From contig NZ_CP077941.1 in NCBI RefSeq assembly GCF_019722725.1, positions 2,790,001 to 2,854,000 on the forward strand: a stretch of 64,000 bases of DNA, in the 5' to 3' direction. The stretch is from Vreelandella profundi (GTDB taxonomy: Bacteria > Pseudomonadota > Gammaproteobacteria > Pseudomonadales > Halomonadaceae). A program made the position numbers and the translations under genes. This document shows, piece after piece, positions 39,259 to 49,405 of this stretch (within the stretch, counting starts at the first letter, position 1; each line of letters starts with the position of its first letter). Below the pieces are notes generated by a model, which saw only the letters and a program-made list of their open reading frames with translations, ran no database searches and was not told the DNA's origin.

Positions 39259-39293
39259 CGGGGCGTAGGTGGCGATGAGCTGCCTGCGCCCCG
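39259..39293 (+). terminator. GC-rich hairpin after hslU
   Basis: Arms CGGGGCGTAGG and CCTGCGCCCCG pair over 11 positions with one wobble and a 13-nt loop, 26 bp past the hslU stop. No U-run follows, so it may partially terminate or stabilise the hslVU transcript. Confidence 0.45.
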
Positions 39294-39311
39294 CCTGCTT
39301 AGAGGTTTGTT

Positions 39312-39695
39312 ATGACTGCTCCTACGCCGACCCGCGTTCACTACCATAAGCAGACCCGCGAGCTAGAGCTTGGCTACGCCACTGGCGAAACCTTCCGCCT
39401 GCCGGTGGAACTGCTGCGCGTCTACTCTCCCTCGGCAGAAGTACGCGGCCATGGCGGCGACAGCGCCGTACTTCAGGTAGGTAAAAAAGACGTCGGCCTG
39501 CAAAATATTAGCCAAGCCGGCAACTACGCGCTAAAGCTGCATTTTGACGATGGCCACGACAGCGGTTTGTTTAGCTGGAACTATCTGCATGATCTCGCCA
39601 TCCATCAAGAGGCCTACTGGAACAACTACTTGCAGCGCCTGCAGGACGCCGGTGCCTCTCGTGAGCCTGCGGGTATTCAATTCAAGCAGCTGTGA
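39312..39695 (+). CDS. DUF971 (GBBH-like N-terminal domain) protein
   Basis: The 127-aa protein consists of one DUF971 domain, the fold also found at the N-terminus of gamma-butyrobetaine hydroxylases. Visible features are RELELGYATGETFRLPVELLRVYSPSAE in the first half and LHFDDGHDSGLFSWNYLHDLA, the signature, in the second. Function is unproven; in many proteobacteria it follows hslU as here, and related proteins have been linked to iron-sulfur proteins. AGAGG lies before the ATG. Confidence 0.88.
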   Translation: MTAPTPTRVHYHKQTRELELGYATGETFRLPVELLRVYSPSAEVRGHGGDSAVLQVGKKDVGLQNISQAGNYALKLHFDDGHDSGLFSWNYLHDLAIHQEAYWNNYLQRLQDAGASREPAGIQFKQL

Positions 39696-39847
39696 CCATG
39701 ACGCAACCCAAGGCGGCGATAAGCCTGGGCAGACAAGTCAGGGTGGACAAGGCTACAATGGCGCTAACTTTTTAATCGCACCGGCCTCTCAGTCAAAAGA
39801 CTCAGGGTCGATTTGCCACCGCCTCGAATTCGGGAGCTACCTACGCC

Positions 39848-40603
39848 ATGAGCCCCACAGAAAAACGCACGACTCACTTTGGTTTCCAGGAAGTCTCGGT
39901 TGACGAGAAAGCCTCGCGAGTGGCCGATGTATTCCACTCCGTTGCGGCCCGCTACGACGTGATGAATGACCTCATGTCGATGGGCATCCACAGAGTATGG
40001 AAGCGCATGACGATTGAGCGCGCGGGCGTGCGCCCAGGCCATCATGTGCTAGATATTGCCGGCGGCACGGGTGATTTAACGCTGAAGTTTTCCCGTCTGG
40101 TGGGGCCACGTGGCAAAGTAGTGCTGGCCGACATCAATGCCTCGATGCTGAAAGTAGGCCGCGATAAGCTGATGGATAACGGCGTGGGCGGCAACGTTGA
40201 ATATGTTCAGGCCAACGCCGAATGTCTGCCGTTTCCCGACAACAGTTTTGACTGCATTACGATTGCCTTTGGCCTGCGCAACGTTACCGACAAAGACGCC
40301 GCGCTGCGCTCCATGGCACGCGTACTCAAGCCCGGCGGCCGTCTCTTAGTGCTGGAGTTTTCCAAGCCGAATAATCCACTGCTTTCCAAAGCTTACGACG
40401 AATACTCTTTCCGCCTACTGCCCAAAATGGGCGAACTGGTAGCCGGCGATGGCGAAAGCTACCGCTATTTGGCAGAGTCCATTCGTATGCACCCGGATCA
40501 GGAAACGCTCAAAGCCATGATGGAGTCCGCAGGCCTTGAGCGCGTTGAGTACACCAATTTGACCGGCGGCATTGTTGCACTGCACCGCGGCATTAAATTA
40601 TGA
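39848..40603 (+). CDS. ubiE: UbiE, C-methyltransferase of ubiquinone/menaquinone synthesis
   Basis: UbiE methylates C2 of the ubiquinone (and menaquinone) ring with SAM. The 251-aa class I methyltransferase has [18 protein letters not shown] (signature 1), [16 protein letters not shown] (SAM motif I), [20 protein letters not shown] (signature 2) and LEFSKP. It is the first of ubiE-ubiJ-ubiB, with the ubiJ start 37 bp after its stop. Confidence 0.96.
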   Translation: MSPTEKRTTHFGFQEVSVDEKASRVADVFHSVAARYDVMNDLMSMGIHRVWKRMTIERAGVRPGHHVLDIAGGTGDLTLKFSRLVGPRGKVVLADINASMLKVGRDKLMDNGVGGNVEYVQANAECLPFPDNSFDCITIAFGLRNVTDKDAALRSMARVLKPGGRLLVLEFSKPNNPLLSKAYDEYSFRLLPKMGELVAGDGESYRYLAESIRMHPDQETLKAMMESAGLERVEYTNLTGGIVALHRGIKL

Positions 40604-40640
40604 CGCTCTCTCCCGTAGCGCGTTCCATCAAGAGGTCAGC

Positions 40641-41297
40641 ATGCTGGTAACCCCAACCTTGCTGCTGGCCGGTTGTGAACGCACGCTCAATGCTCTTCTT
40701 GCCCGTGACCCGGCAGCCCCTGGCCGCTTGGCGAAGCTTGCGGGCAGCCGCCTGCTGGTACGCTTCGAGCAGCCGCATCTGGCCGTGGTTATCCACTATC
40801 ATCATGCCGGGGTAGATCTACTGCGGGGCGATGACACTGAAGAAGCCGACGTTAATGCGGTGGTCGAACTCACCCCCGAAACGTTGTCCGAGTGGATTGG
40901 CGGCGCCTCAATCGAGCGGCTAATGTTTGACGGCAAGCTCGCCGTGCGGGGTCATATTCATCTGCTAGAAGCTACCCGCGAGCTGCTTTTCGATCTGGAT
41001 ATTGATTGGGAAAATGAGCTTGCTAATTGGCTGGGCGATATGCCCGCACACTCCCTAGCGGAGGGCTTGCGGCGCATGGCTCGCTGGGGGCTGCGCGCCA
41101 AAGATGAGCTGATCCAGGACGTGTCAGAGTACGTCTTTGAAGAGGCGCGCCTGCTGCCAGGGCGACAGCAGCGTAACGTTTTACGCGAGCATCTCACCGA
41201 GCTAGAAGTAGCGACCGATCGCCTGGAGGCACGCTTTAAGCGCTTAGAACGGCTACTGATACAGCGCCAAATGCTGACGCAGGAGCCACGCCCATGA
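40641..41297 (+). CDS. ubiJ: UbiJ, ubiquinone biosynthesis accessory factor
   Basis: UbiJ has an SCP2 lipid-binding domain and supports the aerobic ubiquinone metabolon with UbiK. From the ATG at 40641 (AGAGG upstream) the protein is 218 aa. The SCP2-like part covers about residues 20-120 ([30 protein letters not shown]). The C-terminal half is helical, ending with a coiled coil ([20 protein letters not shown]). The stop overlaps the ubiB ATG (ATGA). The open frame begins upstream at 40572 within ubiE, which I reject. Confidence 0.93.
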   Translation: MLVTPTLLLAGCERTLNALLARDPAAPGRLAKLAGSRLLVRFEQPHLAVVIHYHHAGVDLLRGDDTEEADVNAVVELTPETLSEWIGGASIERLMFDGKLAVRGHIHLLEATRELLFDLDIDWENELANWLGDMPAHSLAEGLRRMARWGLRAKDELIQDVSEYVFEEARLLPGRQQRNVLREHLTELEVATDRLEARFKRLERLLIQRQMLTQEPRP

Positions 41298-42916
41298 GCC
41301 TGCGTTTGCTGCGCATTAGCTGGGTGATTAGCCGTCACCGGCTGGATACATTACTCCCGTTAGAGCGTCTTCCCTGGTGGCTGCGGGCGCTGCTTTGGTT
41401 TTCACCGCTGCGCTTAATACCCATCGGTAAGCGCTCACGCGGCGAACGTTTACGCCTCGCCCTAGAGGCCCTAGGGCCAATTTTCATCAAATTTGGGCAG
41501 ATGCTCTCGACACGCCGCGATTTGCTGCCGGCGGATATCGCAGATGAGCTGAAGCGCCTTCAAGATCAGGTGCCACCCTTCCCAGGCGAGCAGGCCATTG
41601 CTCGGGTCGAGAAAGAGCTGGAGATGTCGCTGGCGGAAGCGTTTGCTGAATTTGACCATGTGCCGCTGGCCTCAGCGTCGATTGCTCAAGTGCATGCCGC
41701 CCGGCTTCACAGCGGCGAAGACGTGGTGGTTAAAATCATTCGGCCGAGTATAGACCGCGTGATGCGCCAGGACATGGCGCTTATGTACCAAGTCGCCAAA
41801 CTGCTGTCCAAGGTGCCTGATGCACGCCGTTTGCGCCCGGTAGAAGTCATTCGTGACTATGAAGCTACGCTGTTTGATGAGCTGGATCTTTATAAAGAAG
41901 CAGCCAACACCTCACAGCTAAAGCGTAACTTTAAAGACTCACCGCTACTGTTTGTACCGACCATTTATTGGTCCTTCACGCGCCGGCACGTCATGGTGCA
42001 AGAACGTATTCGCGGCATTCCGGTTGCCGACCTGGATAGCCTGATCGCCCACGGCACCAACTTGAAAAAGCTGGCCGAGCGCGGCGTTGAGCTCTTCTTT
42101 ACCCAGGTATTTCGCGATAACTTCTTTCATGCCGACATGCATCCGGGCAATATTTTTGTTAACTGCGACAATCCCGAAGACCCTCAGTACATCGCCATCG
42201 ACTGCGGCATCGTCGGCAGCCTAACGCGCGAAGATCAGGACTATTTGGCGCGCAACCTGCTGGCGTTTTTTCATCAGGATTATTACGAAGTCGCCGCCCT
42301 GCACATTGAGTCTGGCTGGGTGGGCGAAAACACGCGTGCGAATGAGTTTGCCGCCGCGATTCGTACGGTGTGTGAGCCTATTTTAGAGAAACCGCTAAAA
42401 GACATTTCTTTCGGCCAGGTGCTGTTAGGGCTGTTTCAAACCGCGCGGCGCTTTAATATGGAAGTGCAGCCGCAGCTCGTCCTACTGCAGAAAACGTTGC
42501 TGAACATTGAAGGACTAGGTCGCCAGCTTTATCCCGACTTAGATCTATGGAGCACCGCTAAGCCTTATTTAGAGCAGTGGATGAAAGAGCGTGCGGGCGT
42601 CGGCGGCCTGTGGGAGTCATTAAAGCGTCAGGCGCCGGAGCTTTCGCGCCAGCTACCTGAATTACCCGTACTCGCCCATCAGGCGCTCAGCCGCATGGAG
42701 CATGAGCATCGCCAGCGCCACCAGCAGGTCGATGCCATCAGCGCCATGCGCCAGCAGATGGCCCGCCAAGGTAAGCGCCTGTATCGTCTACGATTAGGGT
42801 TAATAGTGCTGGCCCTGGCGCTCGCCTGGCAGCCGTTAAGCGGTTGGATTGAGCTCCAGGAGTGGCCGGTCTTGGCCGCCGCCGGTATCGGCCTATTGCT
42901 GTTAGTCTGGCAATAA
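41294..42916 (+). CDS. ubiB: UbiB, atypical kinase-like ubiquinone biosynthesis protein
   Basis: UbiB is an ABC1/ADCK-family ATPase that promotes ubiquinone synthesis at the membrane. The 540-aa protein has the KxGQ motif ([16 protein letters not shown]), an Ala-rich loop ([12 protein letters not shown]), the invariant Lys in VVVKIIRP, and [11 protein letters not shown] plus IDCGIVG in the kinase core. Two C-terminal membrane helices end the protein ([30 protein letters not shown]). It is coupled to ubiJ by ATGA. Confidence 0.96.
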   Translation: MSLRLLRISWVISRHRLDTLLPLERLPWWLRALLWFSPLRLIPIGKRSRGERLRLALEALGPIFIKFGQMLSTRRDLLPADIADELKRLQDQVPPFPGEQAIARVEKELEMSLAEAFAEFDHVPLASASIAQVHAARLHSGEDVVVKIIRPSIDRVMRQDMALMYQVAKLLSKVPDARRLRPVEVIRDYEATLFDELDLYKEAANTSQLKRNFKDSPLLFVPTIYWSFTRRHVMVQERIRGIPVADLDSLIAHGTNLKKLAERGVELFFTQVFRDNFFHADMHPGNIFVNCDNPEDPQYIAIDCGIVGSLTREDQDYLARNLLAFFHQDYYEVAALHIESGWVGENTRANEFAAAIRTVCEPILEKPLKDISFGQVLLGLFQTARRFNMEVQPQLVLLQKTLLNIEGLGRQLYPDLDLWSTAKPYLEQWMKERAGVGGLWESLKRQAPELSRQLPELPVLAHQALSRMEHEHRQRHQQVDAISAMRQQMARQGKRLYRLRLGLIVLALALAWQPLSGWIELQEWPVLAAAGIGLLLLVWQ

Positions 42917-42948
42917 AGCGGCGTGACTTAACGATTATAAGGATTCTC

Positions 42949-43305
42949 ATGGACACCGACCCATCATCGACTAGCAATGCGTATGTGCTGGATACTCTCA
43001 ATGAGGTACTCAAGCAGCGGCGTCATGCAGTGGCAGAAGAATCTTATGTTGCATCCTTGCATCACAAGGGTTTGAACAAGATACTCGAAAAAGTGGGTGA
43101 AGAAGCCACTGAAACATTGCTTGCAGCCAAAGATGCGGAGCACGGCGGTGAGGCTGAGCGCCAAGCGCTGATTTCTGAAACGGCCGACCTGTGGTTTCAT
43201 AGCCTGGTGATGCTGTCTCATTTGGAGCTTGATCATCAAGCCGTTTTAGACGAGCTGGCACGACGCTTTGGCATTTCCGGCCATGATGAAAAAGCCTCCC
43301 GTTAG
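42949..43305 (+). CDS. hisE: Phosphoribosyl-ATP pyrophosphatase
   Basis: HisE hydrolyses PR-ATP to PR-AMP, step two of histidine synthesis. The ATG at 42949 has AAGGA 5 nt upstream and gives 118 aa; the frame's upstream extension overlaps ubiB. The MazG-like motif is [14 protein letters not shown] followed by [13 protein letters not shown]. It is a stand-alone HisE without a fused HisI; the same position between ubiB and tatA occurs in pseudomonads. Confidence 0.95.
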   Translation: MDTDPSSTSNAYVLDTLNEVLKQRRHAVAEESYVASLHHKGLNKILEKVGEEATETLLAAKDAEHGGEAERQALISETADLWFHSLVMLSHLELDHQAVLDELARRFGISGHDEKASR

Positions 43306-43399
43306 CAGTACGCTTGGCGTAGGATTAGCTTACCGGCATCAGTATCCACTAAGCGTGTAGTTATTAAGAAAGTTAACCTGTACCCATGAGGAAACGCAT

Positions 43400-43675
43400 A
43401 TGTTAGGTGGTATCAGTATTTGGCAGTTGCTGATTGTTCTGGGCATCATCATCCTAGTTTTCGGCACCAAAAAACTGCGCAACGTAGGCACCGACCTCGG
43501 CGGGGCGGTCAAAGGCTTCAAGAAAGCCATGCACGACGAAGAGAAAAACAAAGAGGCTGATAGCGAAGACCCCCATCAGCCGAATGCCAAAGTCAGCCAT
43601 GAAGAGCCCGGCAATACGTACGATGTTCAGGCCGAAGAGAAGCGTGCCGCTGAACGCAACGAAGAGCGCAAGTAA
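43400..43675 (+). CDS. tatA: TatA, twin-arginine translocase pore subunit
   Basis: The 91-aa protein starts [22 protein letters not shown], a short N-terminal membrane span. A hinge and the amphipathic helix ([24 protein letters not shown]) with the FGxxKL motif follow. The tail is acidic and polar. TatA multimers form the channel for folded proteins. GAGGAAACG precedes the ATG. It is first in tatABC. Confidence 0.96.
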   Translation: MLGGISIWQLLIVLGIIILVFGTKKLRNVGTDLGGAVKGFKKAMHDEEKNKEADSEDPHQPNAKVSHEEPGNTYDVQAEEKRAAERNEERK

Positions 43676-43678
43676 CTC

Positions 43679-44185
43679 ATGCTGGATATCGGCTTTCTTG
43701 AGCTCATGCTTATTGGCATTGTTGCGCTGCTGGTGCTTGGACCAGAGCGCCTGCCCCGCGCTGCCCGCACGACGGGCCTATGGATCGGCAGAATCAAGCG
43801 CACGGTATCTGGTATGCAGCGCGAAATCAGCGCCCAGCTGGAAGCCGAAGAGCTGCGTCAAAAGCTTAACGACCAGCAGAAGAAGCTCAACGATAGCCTG
43901 CAGCAAGCGAAGCTGGACGTAGAAAGCATTGTCGATACACCCGCGACAACGCGGGCTAAATCAACTAGCGCAGCAGCGCCAAGCGAAACACCGCATGCAG
44001 CACAGCAGAGCGAGATGCAACAGCGCGCTGCTCAGGCCAGCTCTCACCTAGATGACGCGCTGGAAACGGTGCGTGAAGAAACGCCTACACCCTCCCCAGC
44101 GCCTCCCGCGGCAGCATCCTCTGGCAAAACAGACGCGACTGAATCTGAGCAGGCTGCATTTAATAAGGATAGCAATCACCAATGA
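43679..44185 (+). CDS. tatB: TatB, twin-arginine translocase receptor subunit
   Basis: The 168-aa protein has an N-terminal span ([26 protein letters not shown]; the Glu and GPERLP are TatB-specific), an amphipathic helix and a coiled coil ([20 protein letters not shown]). The tail is long, Ala/Thr/Pro-rich and disordered. With TatC it binds signal peptides. It lies 3 bp after tatA and its stop overlaps tatC by four bases. Confidence 0.95.
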   Translation: MLDIGFLELMLIGIVALLVLGPERLPRAARTTGLWIGRIKRTVSGMQREISAQLEAEELRQKLNDQQKKLNDSLQQAKLDVESIVDTPATTRAKSTSAAAPSETPHAAQQSEMQQRAAQASSHLDDALETVREETPTPSPAPPAAASSGKTDATESEQAAFNKDSNHQ

Positions 44186-44973
44186 GTATGTTTGGCGATT
44201 CAAAGGAGCCTCAGCAAGATCAACCCCAAACCCCGCTTATTGAGCACCTAATCGAACTGCGTTCACGCCTAATGCGCGCCGTAGTTCTTATTTTGGTGAT
44301 CTTTTTGGGCCTCTATGCCTTTGCCAACGACATTTATAGCTTTGTCGCTGAGCCATTGATGGCGCTGTTGCCTGAAGGCTCACAGATGATCGCCACGGAA
44401 GTAACATCGCCCTTCTTAGCACCGTTTAAGCTGACCCTAGTAGTGGCCGTGTTTATCGCCATTCCTTTTGTATTGCATCAGGCGTGGGCGTTTATTGCGC
44501 CGGGCCTTTACGATAACGAAAAAGCCTTAGCCATTCCTATTCTGGTTTCAAGCATTGCGCTGTTTTACGGCGGTGCAGCGTTTGCTTATTACGTGGTGTT
44601 TCCGCTGCTGTTTGAGTTTTTTACCCAGACCGGGCCAGAAAACGTCGCCGTAATGACCGATATCAATCAGTATTTGAACTTCGTTCTTAAGCTGTTTTTT
44701 GCCTTCGGCGTGGCGTTTGAAATTCCTATTGCCACGTTCTTGCTCATTCTTTCGGGGGCTACCTCAGTTGAAAGCCTGTCCAAGAAGCGCCCCTATATTC
44801 TGCTGGGCTGCTTCGTGGTGGGCATGCTGCTCACGCCACCGGATGTCATTTCACAAAGCCTGCTGGCGATTCCGATGTACCTACTTTACGAGGTTGGCCT
44901 GCTGTTTGGTCGCCTAGTACGCAAGCGTAAAGCGGAAAAAGAAGCGGCGGAAGAGCAGGAAGACATGCTATAG
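44182..44973 (+). CDS. tatC: TatC, twin-arginine signal-peptide receptor
   Basis: The 263-aa protein has six membrane spans. Motifs: [16 protein letters not shown] (N-terminal cytoplasmic Arg/Glu motif), [27 protein letters not shown], and [11 protein letters not shown] with the conserved Glu. The C-terminus is a charged tail ([16 protein letters not shown]). The ATG overlaps the tatB stop (ATGA); the ATG two codons later is an alternative. Confidence 0.96.
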   Translation: MSMFGDSKEPQQDQPQTPLIEHLIELRSRLMRAVVLILVIFLGLYAFANDIYSFVAEPLMALLPEGSQMIATEVTSPFLAPFKLTLVVAVFIAIPFVLHQAWAFIAPGLYDNEKALAIPILVSSIALFYGGAAFAYYVVFPLLFEFFTQTGPENVAVMTDINQYLNFVLKLFFAFGVAFEIPIATFLLILSGATSVESLSKKRPYILLGCFVVGMLLTPPDVISQSLLAIPMYLLYEVGLLFGRLVRKRKAEKEAAEEQEDML

Positions 44974-44997
44974 CAGGCACTAAAGACGTAGATAGTG

Positions 44998-45033
44998 AAA
45001 AGCCGCCGCCATTAATCATGGCGGCGGCTTTTT
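44998..45033. terminator. Bidirectional terminator between tatC and elbB
   Basis: AAAAGCCGCCGCCAT ... ATGGCGGCGGCTTTT pairs over 15 bp with a 5-nt loop, with an A-run on one side and a T-run on the other. It serves the tatABC transcript and convergent elbB. Confidence 0.92.
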
Positions 45034-45083
45034 ATCTCAACCGTTAACGATCTCGCAATAGCCCTTAATCTATCATTTCTGCG

Positions 45084-45743
45084 TTAGTCCATCATTTCCG
45101 CGAGACGATCAACGAGCTTAAAGATACCGGTAGCTGCTTCGCTGATACGCGTTGCCAGCATGTAAGCGGGTGTCGTCACTACGCTGTGCTCAAAATCAAC
45201 CACGATATCCTCTACGCTACAGGTGCGGTGCAGCCCACCCATTGCACTAATGGCACCGGATACCGCCGGGTCATTGCCCACCGTGACAGCAATGCCATCT
45301 CCCAGCAGACGTGGCACCAGTGCCGGAGCAATACACATCAGGCCGATAGGCTTGGCTTCTTGACGAAAGCCCACCAGCGCCTCTTTCAGCGCCTCTAGCA
45401 CCTGCATATTATCGCTGGCACTGGCAAAGTCTGAAAGATTTTTGGCGACCCCAAAACCACCGGGCACAATCACCGCATCAAAGTTATCCGCGTTTAACGC
45501 CTCTAGCGCGCTTATGTCCCCTCGCGCTAGGCGGGCAGACTCCAACAACACGTTGCGCTGCTCGCCTTCAACAACCTCTTGCGTAAGATGGTTCACAACA
45601 TGCTGCTGTTCTATATCGGGTGCAAAGCAGCGATACTCAATACCCAGCTGATCCAAGCGCAGCAGCGTCAGCGTGGTCTCATAAATTTCAGAACCATCGT
45701 AAACGCCGCATCCGGCTAAAATGACTGCCACCTGTTTGGCCAT
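45084..45743 (-). CDS. elbB: ElbB, DJ-1/PfpI-like protein (glyoxalase III-like)
   Basis: The 219-aa protein belongs to the class I glutamine-amidotransferase-like DJ-1 superfamily. VAVILAGCGVYDGSEIYE opens the fold, DAVIVPGGFGVAKNLSDF is the GGxG loop and GLMCIAPALVPRLLG holds the nucleophile Cys. ElbB of E. coli has weak glyoxalase activity and was linked to isoprenoid synthesis; the real role is unclear. It is divergent from hemB (181 bp gap). Confidence 0.93.
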   Translation of the reverse strand: MAKQVAVILAGCGVYDGSEIYETTLTLLRLDQLGIEYRCFAPDIEQQHVVNHLTQEVVEGEQRNVLLESARLARGDISALEALNADNFDAVIVPGGFGVAKNLSDFASASDNMQVLEALKEALVGFRQEAKPIGLMCIAPALVPRLLGDGIAVTVGNDPAVSGAISAMGGLHRTCSVEDIVVDFEHSVVTTPAYMLATRISEAATGIFKLVDRLAEMMD

Positions 45744-45912
45744 GCCTATCTCCTTATTTTAGGGTCTGCCGAACGCATTACCGCAAAGCTGTCGCCCACT
45801 TTAGTCAGTGTGGTGGTTTGTCACAAGGCGTCTTTCGCCGCAGGTTATGGCTGATATACTGGCTACAGGCCTTCGGGCATCCTCATTTAAGAACCTCATT
45901 TGCGATCCTTGA

Positions 45913-46938
<1,026 letters not shown>

Positions 46939-46982
46939 TGAAGTACAGCGTCGCTAAGCCGCTTATTGGCATGATGTTGCCC

Positions 46983-47030
46983 AAGATGACAATCCAGTGA
47001 CACGTATTTGTCATCTTCTCCCCGCATACT
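46983..47030 (+). promoter_or_regulatory. Candidate Pho box and promoter of ppk1
   Basis: GTGACAC (46997-47003) and TTGTCAT (47008-47014) are 11 bp apart, resembling the two CTGTCAT/C half-sites of a PhoB site (5/7 and 6/7 matches). A CATACT -10 lies 10 bp further on (47025-47030), the usual position. The same stretch forms a perfect inverted repeat AAGATGACAA ... TTGTCATCTT (46983-47017), so a hemB terminator hairpin is an alternative. Confidence 0.45.
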
Positions 47031-47091
47031 GCGCTGATCTATCAGTATCAGGCTATGATACGTTCGAGCCATCGACGCGGGGAGATCCACC

Positions 47092-49278
47092 ATGGACGAG
47101 CACGTTTCCAGTCCACCATTATCGCCTACCGATCAAACCAGCAGCGACGGCGATATGCCGCTACGTATAAATCGTACGCCCACCGGGGTTCAGGCGCGTG
47201 AAGCGTTGCCCGAAACCGATCTTGACGATACCCAGCTCTACTTCAACCGCGAGCTGTCGCATTTACAGTTTAATATCCGCGTATTGGAACAGGCGCTAGA
47301 TGATGCACATCCGTTACTCAATCGGCTGATGTTCCTGCTTATTTTTTCTTCTAATATGGATGAGTTCTTCGAGATTCGCGTCGCAGGTCTCAAGCATCAA
47401 ATTGCCTTGGGTGATACCACCACGGCCGCCGACGGCCGATTGCCCAAAGCGGTACTGGCGGAAATATCCCAGCTCGCCCATGCGCAAATTTTCCGCCAAT
47501 ATCAAATTCTCAACGAAACGCTGCTGCCCGCACTGGAAGCGCAGGGGCTGCGTTTTCGACGACGCGATCAGTGGACCAGCGCGCAAAAAGCCTGGGGCAG
47601 AGCCTTTTTTGATAACGAGATTATGCCGGTCATCAGCCCGATTGGCCTTGACCCGTCGCACCCTTTTCCACGGCTGGTGAATAAAAGCCTCAACTTCATT
47701 GTTGAACTGGAAGGCAAGGATGCTTTTGGCCGTGTAGGCGGCATGGCGATTTTGCCGGCTCCGCGCTCGCTGCCACGGCTGATGGCACTGCCTAAGGAGC
47801 TATGCGAAGAAGGCTTTTCAGAGTATGTGTTTTTATCATCGATGATTCATGCCCATGCCGACGAGCTATTTCCCGGTATGCGCGTGCGCGGCTGCTATCA
47901 ATTCCGCCTGACCCGCAATGCTGACATGAGCGTCGATCCCGAAGAAGTGTCTGACTTAGCCTCAGCGCTGCGCGGCGAGCTGCTGGCGCGGCGCTATGGC
48001 AGCGGCGTACGGCTGGAAGTGGCCGACAACTGCCCGGATGGCTTAAGCAATTTTCTGCTGCGCCAGTTTGAGCTTGAAAACGGTGATTTGTACCGCGTCA
48101 AAGGCCCGGTTAATTTAACGCGCATGATGTCAGCGCTGGGTGACGTTGACCGCCCTGAGCTGCTTTATCGCCCGTTCATTCCCAGCATTCCCAAAGTACT
48201 TAAGGCAGGCAGCCTGTTTGATGCCATCGCTAAGAACGACATTCTGCTGCACCATCCCTTTCAGTCATTCTCACCGATTGAAGACCTGCTGCGCGAAGCT
48301 GCTCGCGACCCCCATGTATTGGCGGTAAAGCAGACTCTTTATCGCACCGGGGCAGACTCGCCTATTGTGAGTGCGCTGGTGGAGGCTGCCAGCCAAGGCA
48401 AAGAGGTGACCGTGGTGATTGAGCTGCGCGCACGCTTTGATGAAGCCGACAACCTACAGCTTGCTTCACGCCTTCAAGAAGCCGGTGCCATCGTTGTTTA
48501 CGGCATTATGGCCTATAAAACCCATGCCAAAATGCTGCATATTGTGCGTCGTGAGAAAGGCGAACTGTGCTACTACGCTCACCTTGGCACCGGCAACTAT
48601 CACTCCAAAACCGCTAAACTGTACACCGACTACAGCCTGCTGACCGCAAACAAACTGCTTTGCGCTGACGTACATAAAGTGTTCCAGCAGCTTTCCGGAA
48701 TGGGCCGAGCGCGAAAAATTGATACGCTGCTTCACGCCCCCTTCACGCTGCACGAGCGGTTAGTCGAAATGATTGACCGTGAGGCGCACATTGCGCGTAA
48801 AGGAAAGCGCGGGCACATCATTATTAAATGCAATTCGTTAACCGAGCCTAAATTAATTAAAGCGCTCTATCGCGCGTCTCAAGCGGGCGTAGAGTGCGAC
48901 CTTATTATTCGCGGCATGTGTTGCCTGAAACCCGGCGTACCCGGCGTTTCAGACAATATTCGCGTGCGTTCAATCATTGGCCGCCTGCTGGAACATACCC
49001 GCGTATTTCATTTTCACAATGACGGCAAATCAGAGACATGGTGTTCAAGCGCCGACTTTATGTCGCGCAACATGTTTCACCGAGTGGAAACCTGCTTCCC
49101 GCTGCTTGATAAAAAACTCGCTACCCGCGTACGCAAAGACCTTGAAACCTACTTGGTCGACAACTGCCAGAGCTGGCTACTGCAAACCGATGGCAGCTAC
49201 CAGCTCCAAGACCCTGGCGAGAGTGATCCTATCAGCGCTCAGGAAACCCTGCTTTACGCCTATGCATCAAAGAGCTAG
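47092..49278 (+). CDS. ppk1: Polyphosphate kinase 1
   Basis: Ppk1 makes inorganic polyphosphate from ATP, reversibly. The 728-aa protein has the N-terminal domain (YFNRELSHLQFNIRVLEQA), the head domain and two PLD-like catalytic domains. The phosphorylated His lies in GIMAYKTHAKMLHIVRRE, and STKTARLY-like YHSKTAKLYTDYSLL follows; a second His is within RLLEHTRVFHFHNDG. An N-terminal tail of about 40 residues is polar. The ATG has GGGGAG 6 nt upstream. No ppx is next to it. Confidence 0.96.
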   Translation: MDEHVSSPPLSPTDQTSSDGDMPLRINRTPTGVQAREALPETDLDDTQLYFNRELSHLQFNIRVLEQALDDAHPLLNRLMFLLIFSSNMDEFFEIRVAGLKHQIALGDTTTAADGRLPKAVLAEISQLAHAQIFRQYQILNETLLPALEAQGLRFRRRDQWTSAQKAWGRAFFDNEIMPVISPIGLDPSHPFPRLVNKSLNFIVELEGKDAFGRVGGMAILPAPRSLPRLMALPKELCEEGFSEYVFLSSMIHAHADELFPGMRVRGCYQFRLTRNADMSVDPEEVSDLASALRGELLARRYGSGVRLEVADNCPDGLSNFLLRQFELENGDLYRVKGPVNLTRMMSALGDVDRPELLYRPFIPSIPKVLKAGSLFDAIAKNDILLHHPFQSFSPIEDLLREAARDPHVLAVKQTLYRTGADSPIVSALVEAASQGKEVTVVIELRARFDEADNLQLASRLQEAGAIVVYGIMAYKTHAKMLHIVRREKGELCYYAHLGTGNYHSKTAKLYTDYSLLTANKLLCADVHKVFQQLSGMGRARKIDTLLHAPFTLHERLVEMIDREAHIARKGKRGHIIIKCNSLTEPKLIKALYRASQAGVECDLIIRGMCCLKPGVPGVSDNIRVRSIIGRLLEHTRVFHFHNDGKSETWCSSADFMSRNMFHRVETCFPLLDKKLATRVRKDLETYLVDNCQSWLLQTDGSYQLQDPGESDPISAQETLLYAYASKS

Positions 49279-49294
49279 ATAATCCAAAACGAAT

Positions 49295-49329
49295 AAGGCC
49301 CCTACGCTAAACTGAGCGTTAGGGACCTT
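49295..49329. terminator. Terminator after ppk1
   Basis: AAGGCCCCTACGCT ... AGCGTTAGGGACCTT forms a hairpin with a 6-nt loop, one bulge and one mismatch, followed by TATTG. It lies 17 bp past the ppk1 stop and can act for converging metE too. Confidence 0.65.
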
Positions 49330-49405
49330 TATTGCTATGTAAATAGCTATGTAAATAGCCCGGTTAAGGCCCAGGCTAAGCGCTAGGCAGAGTGAATGCC
49401 AAGGG

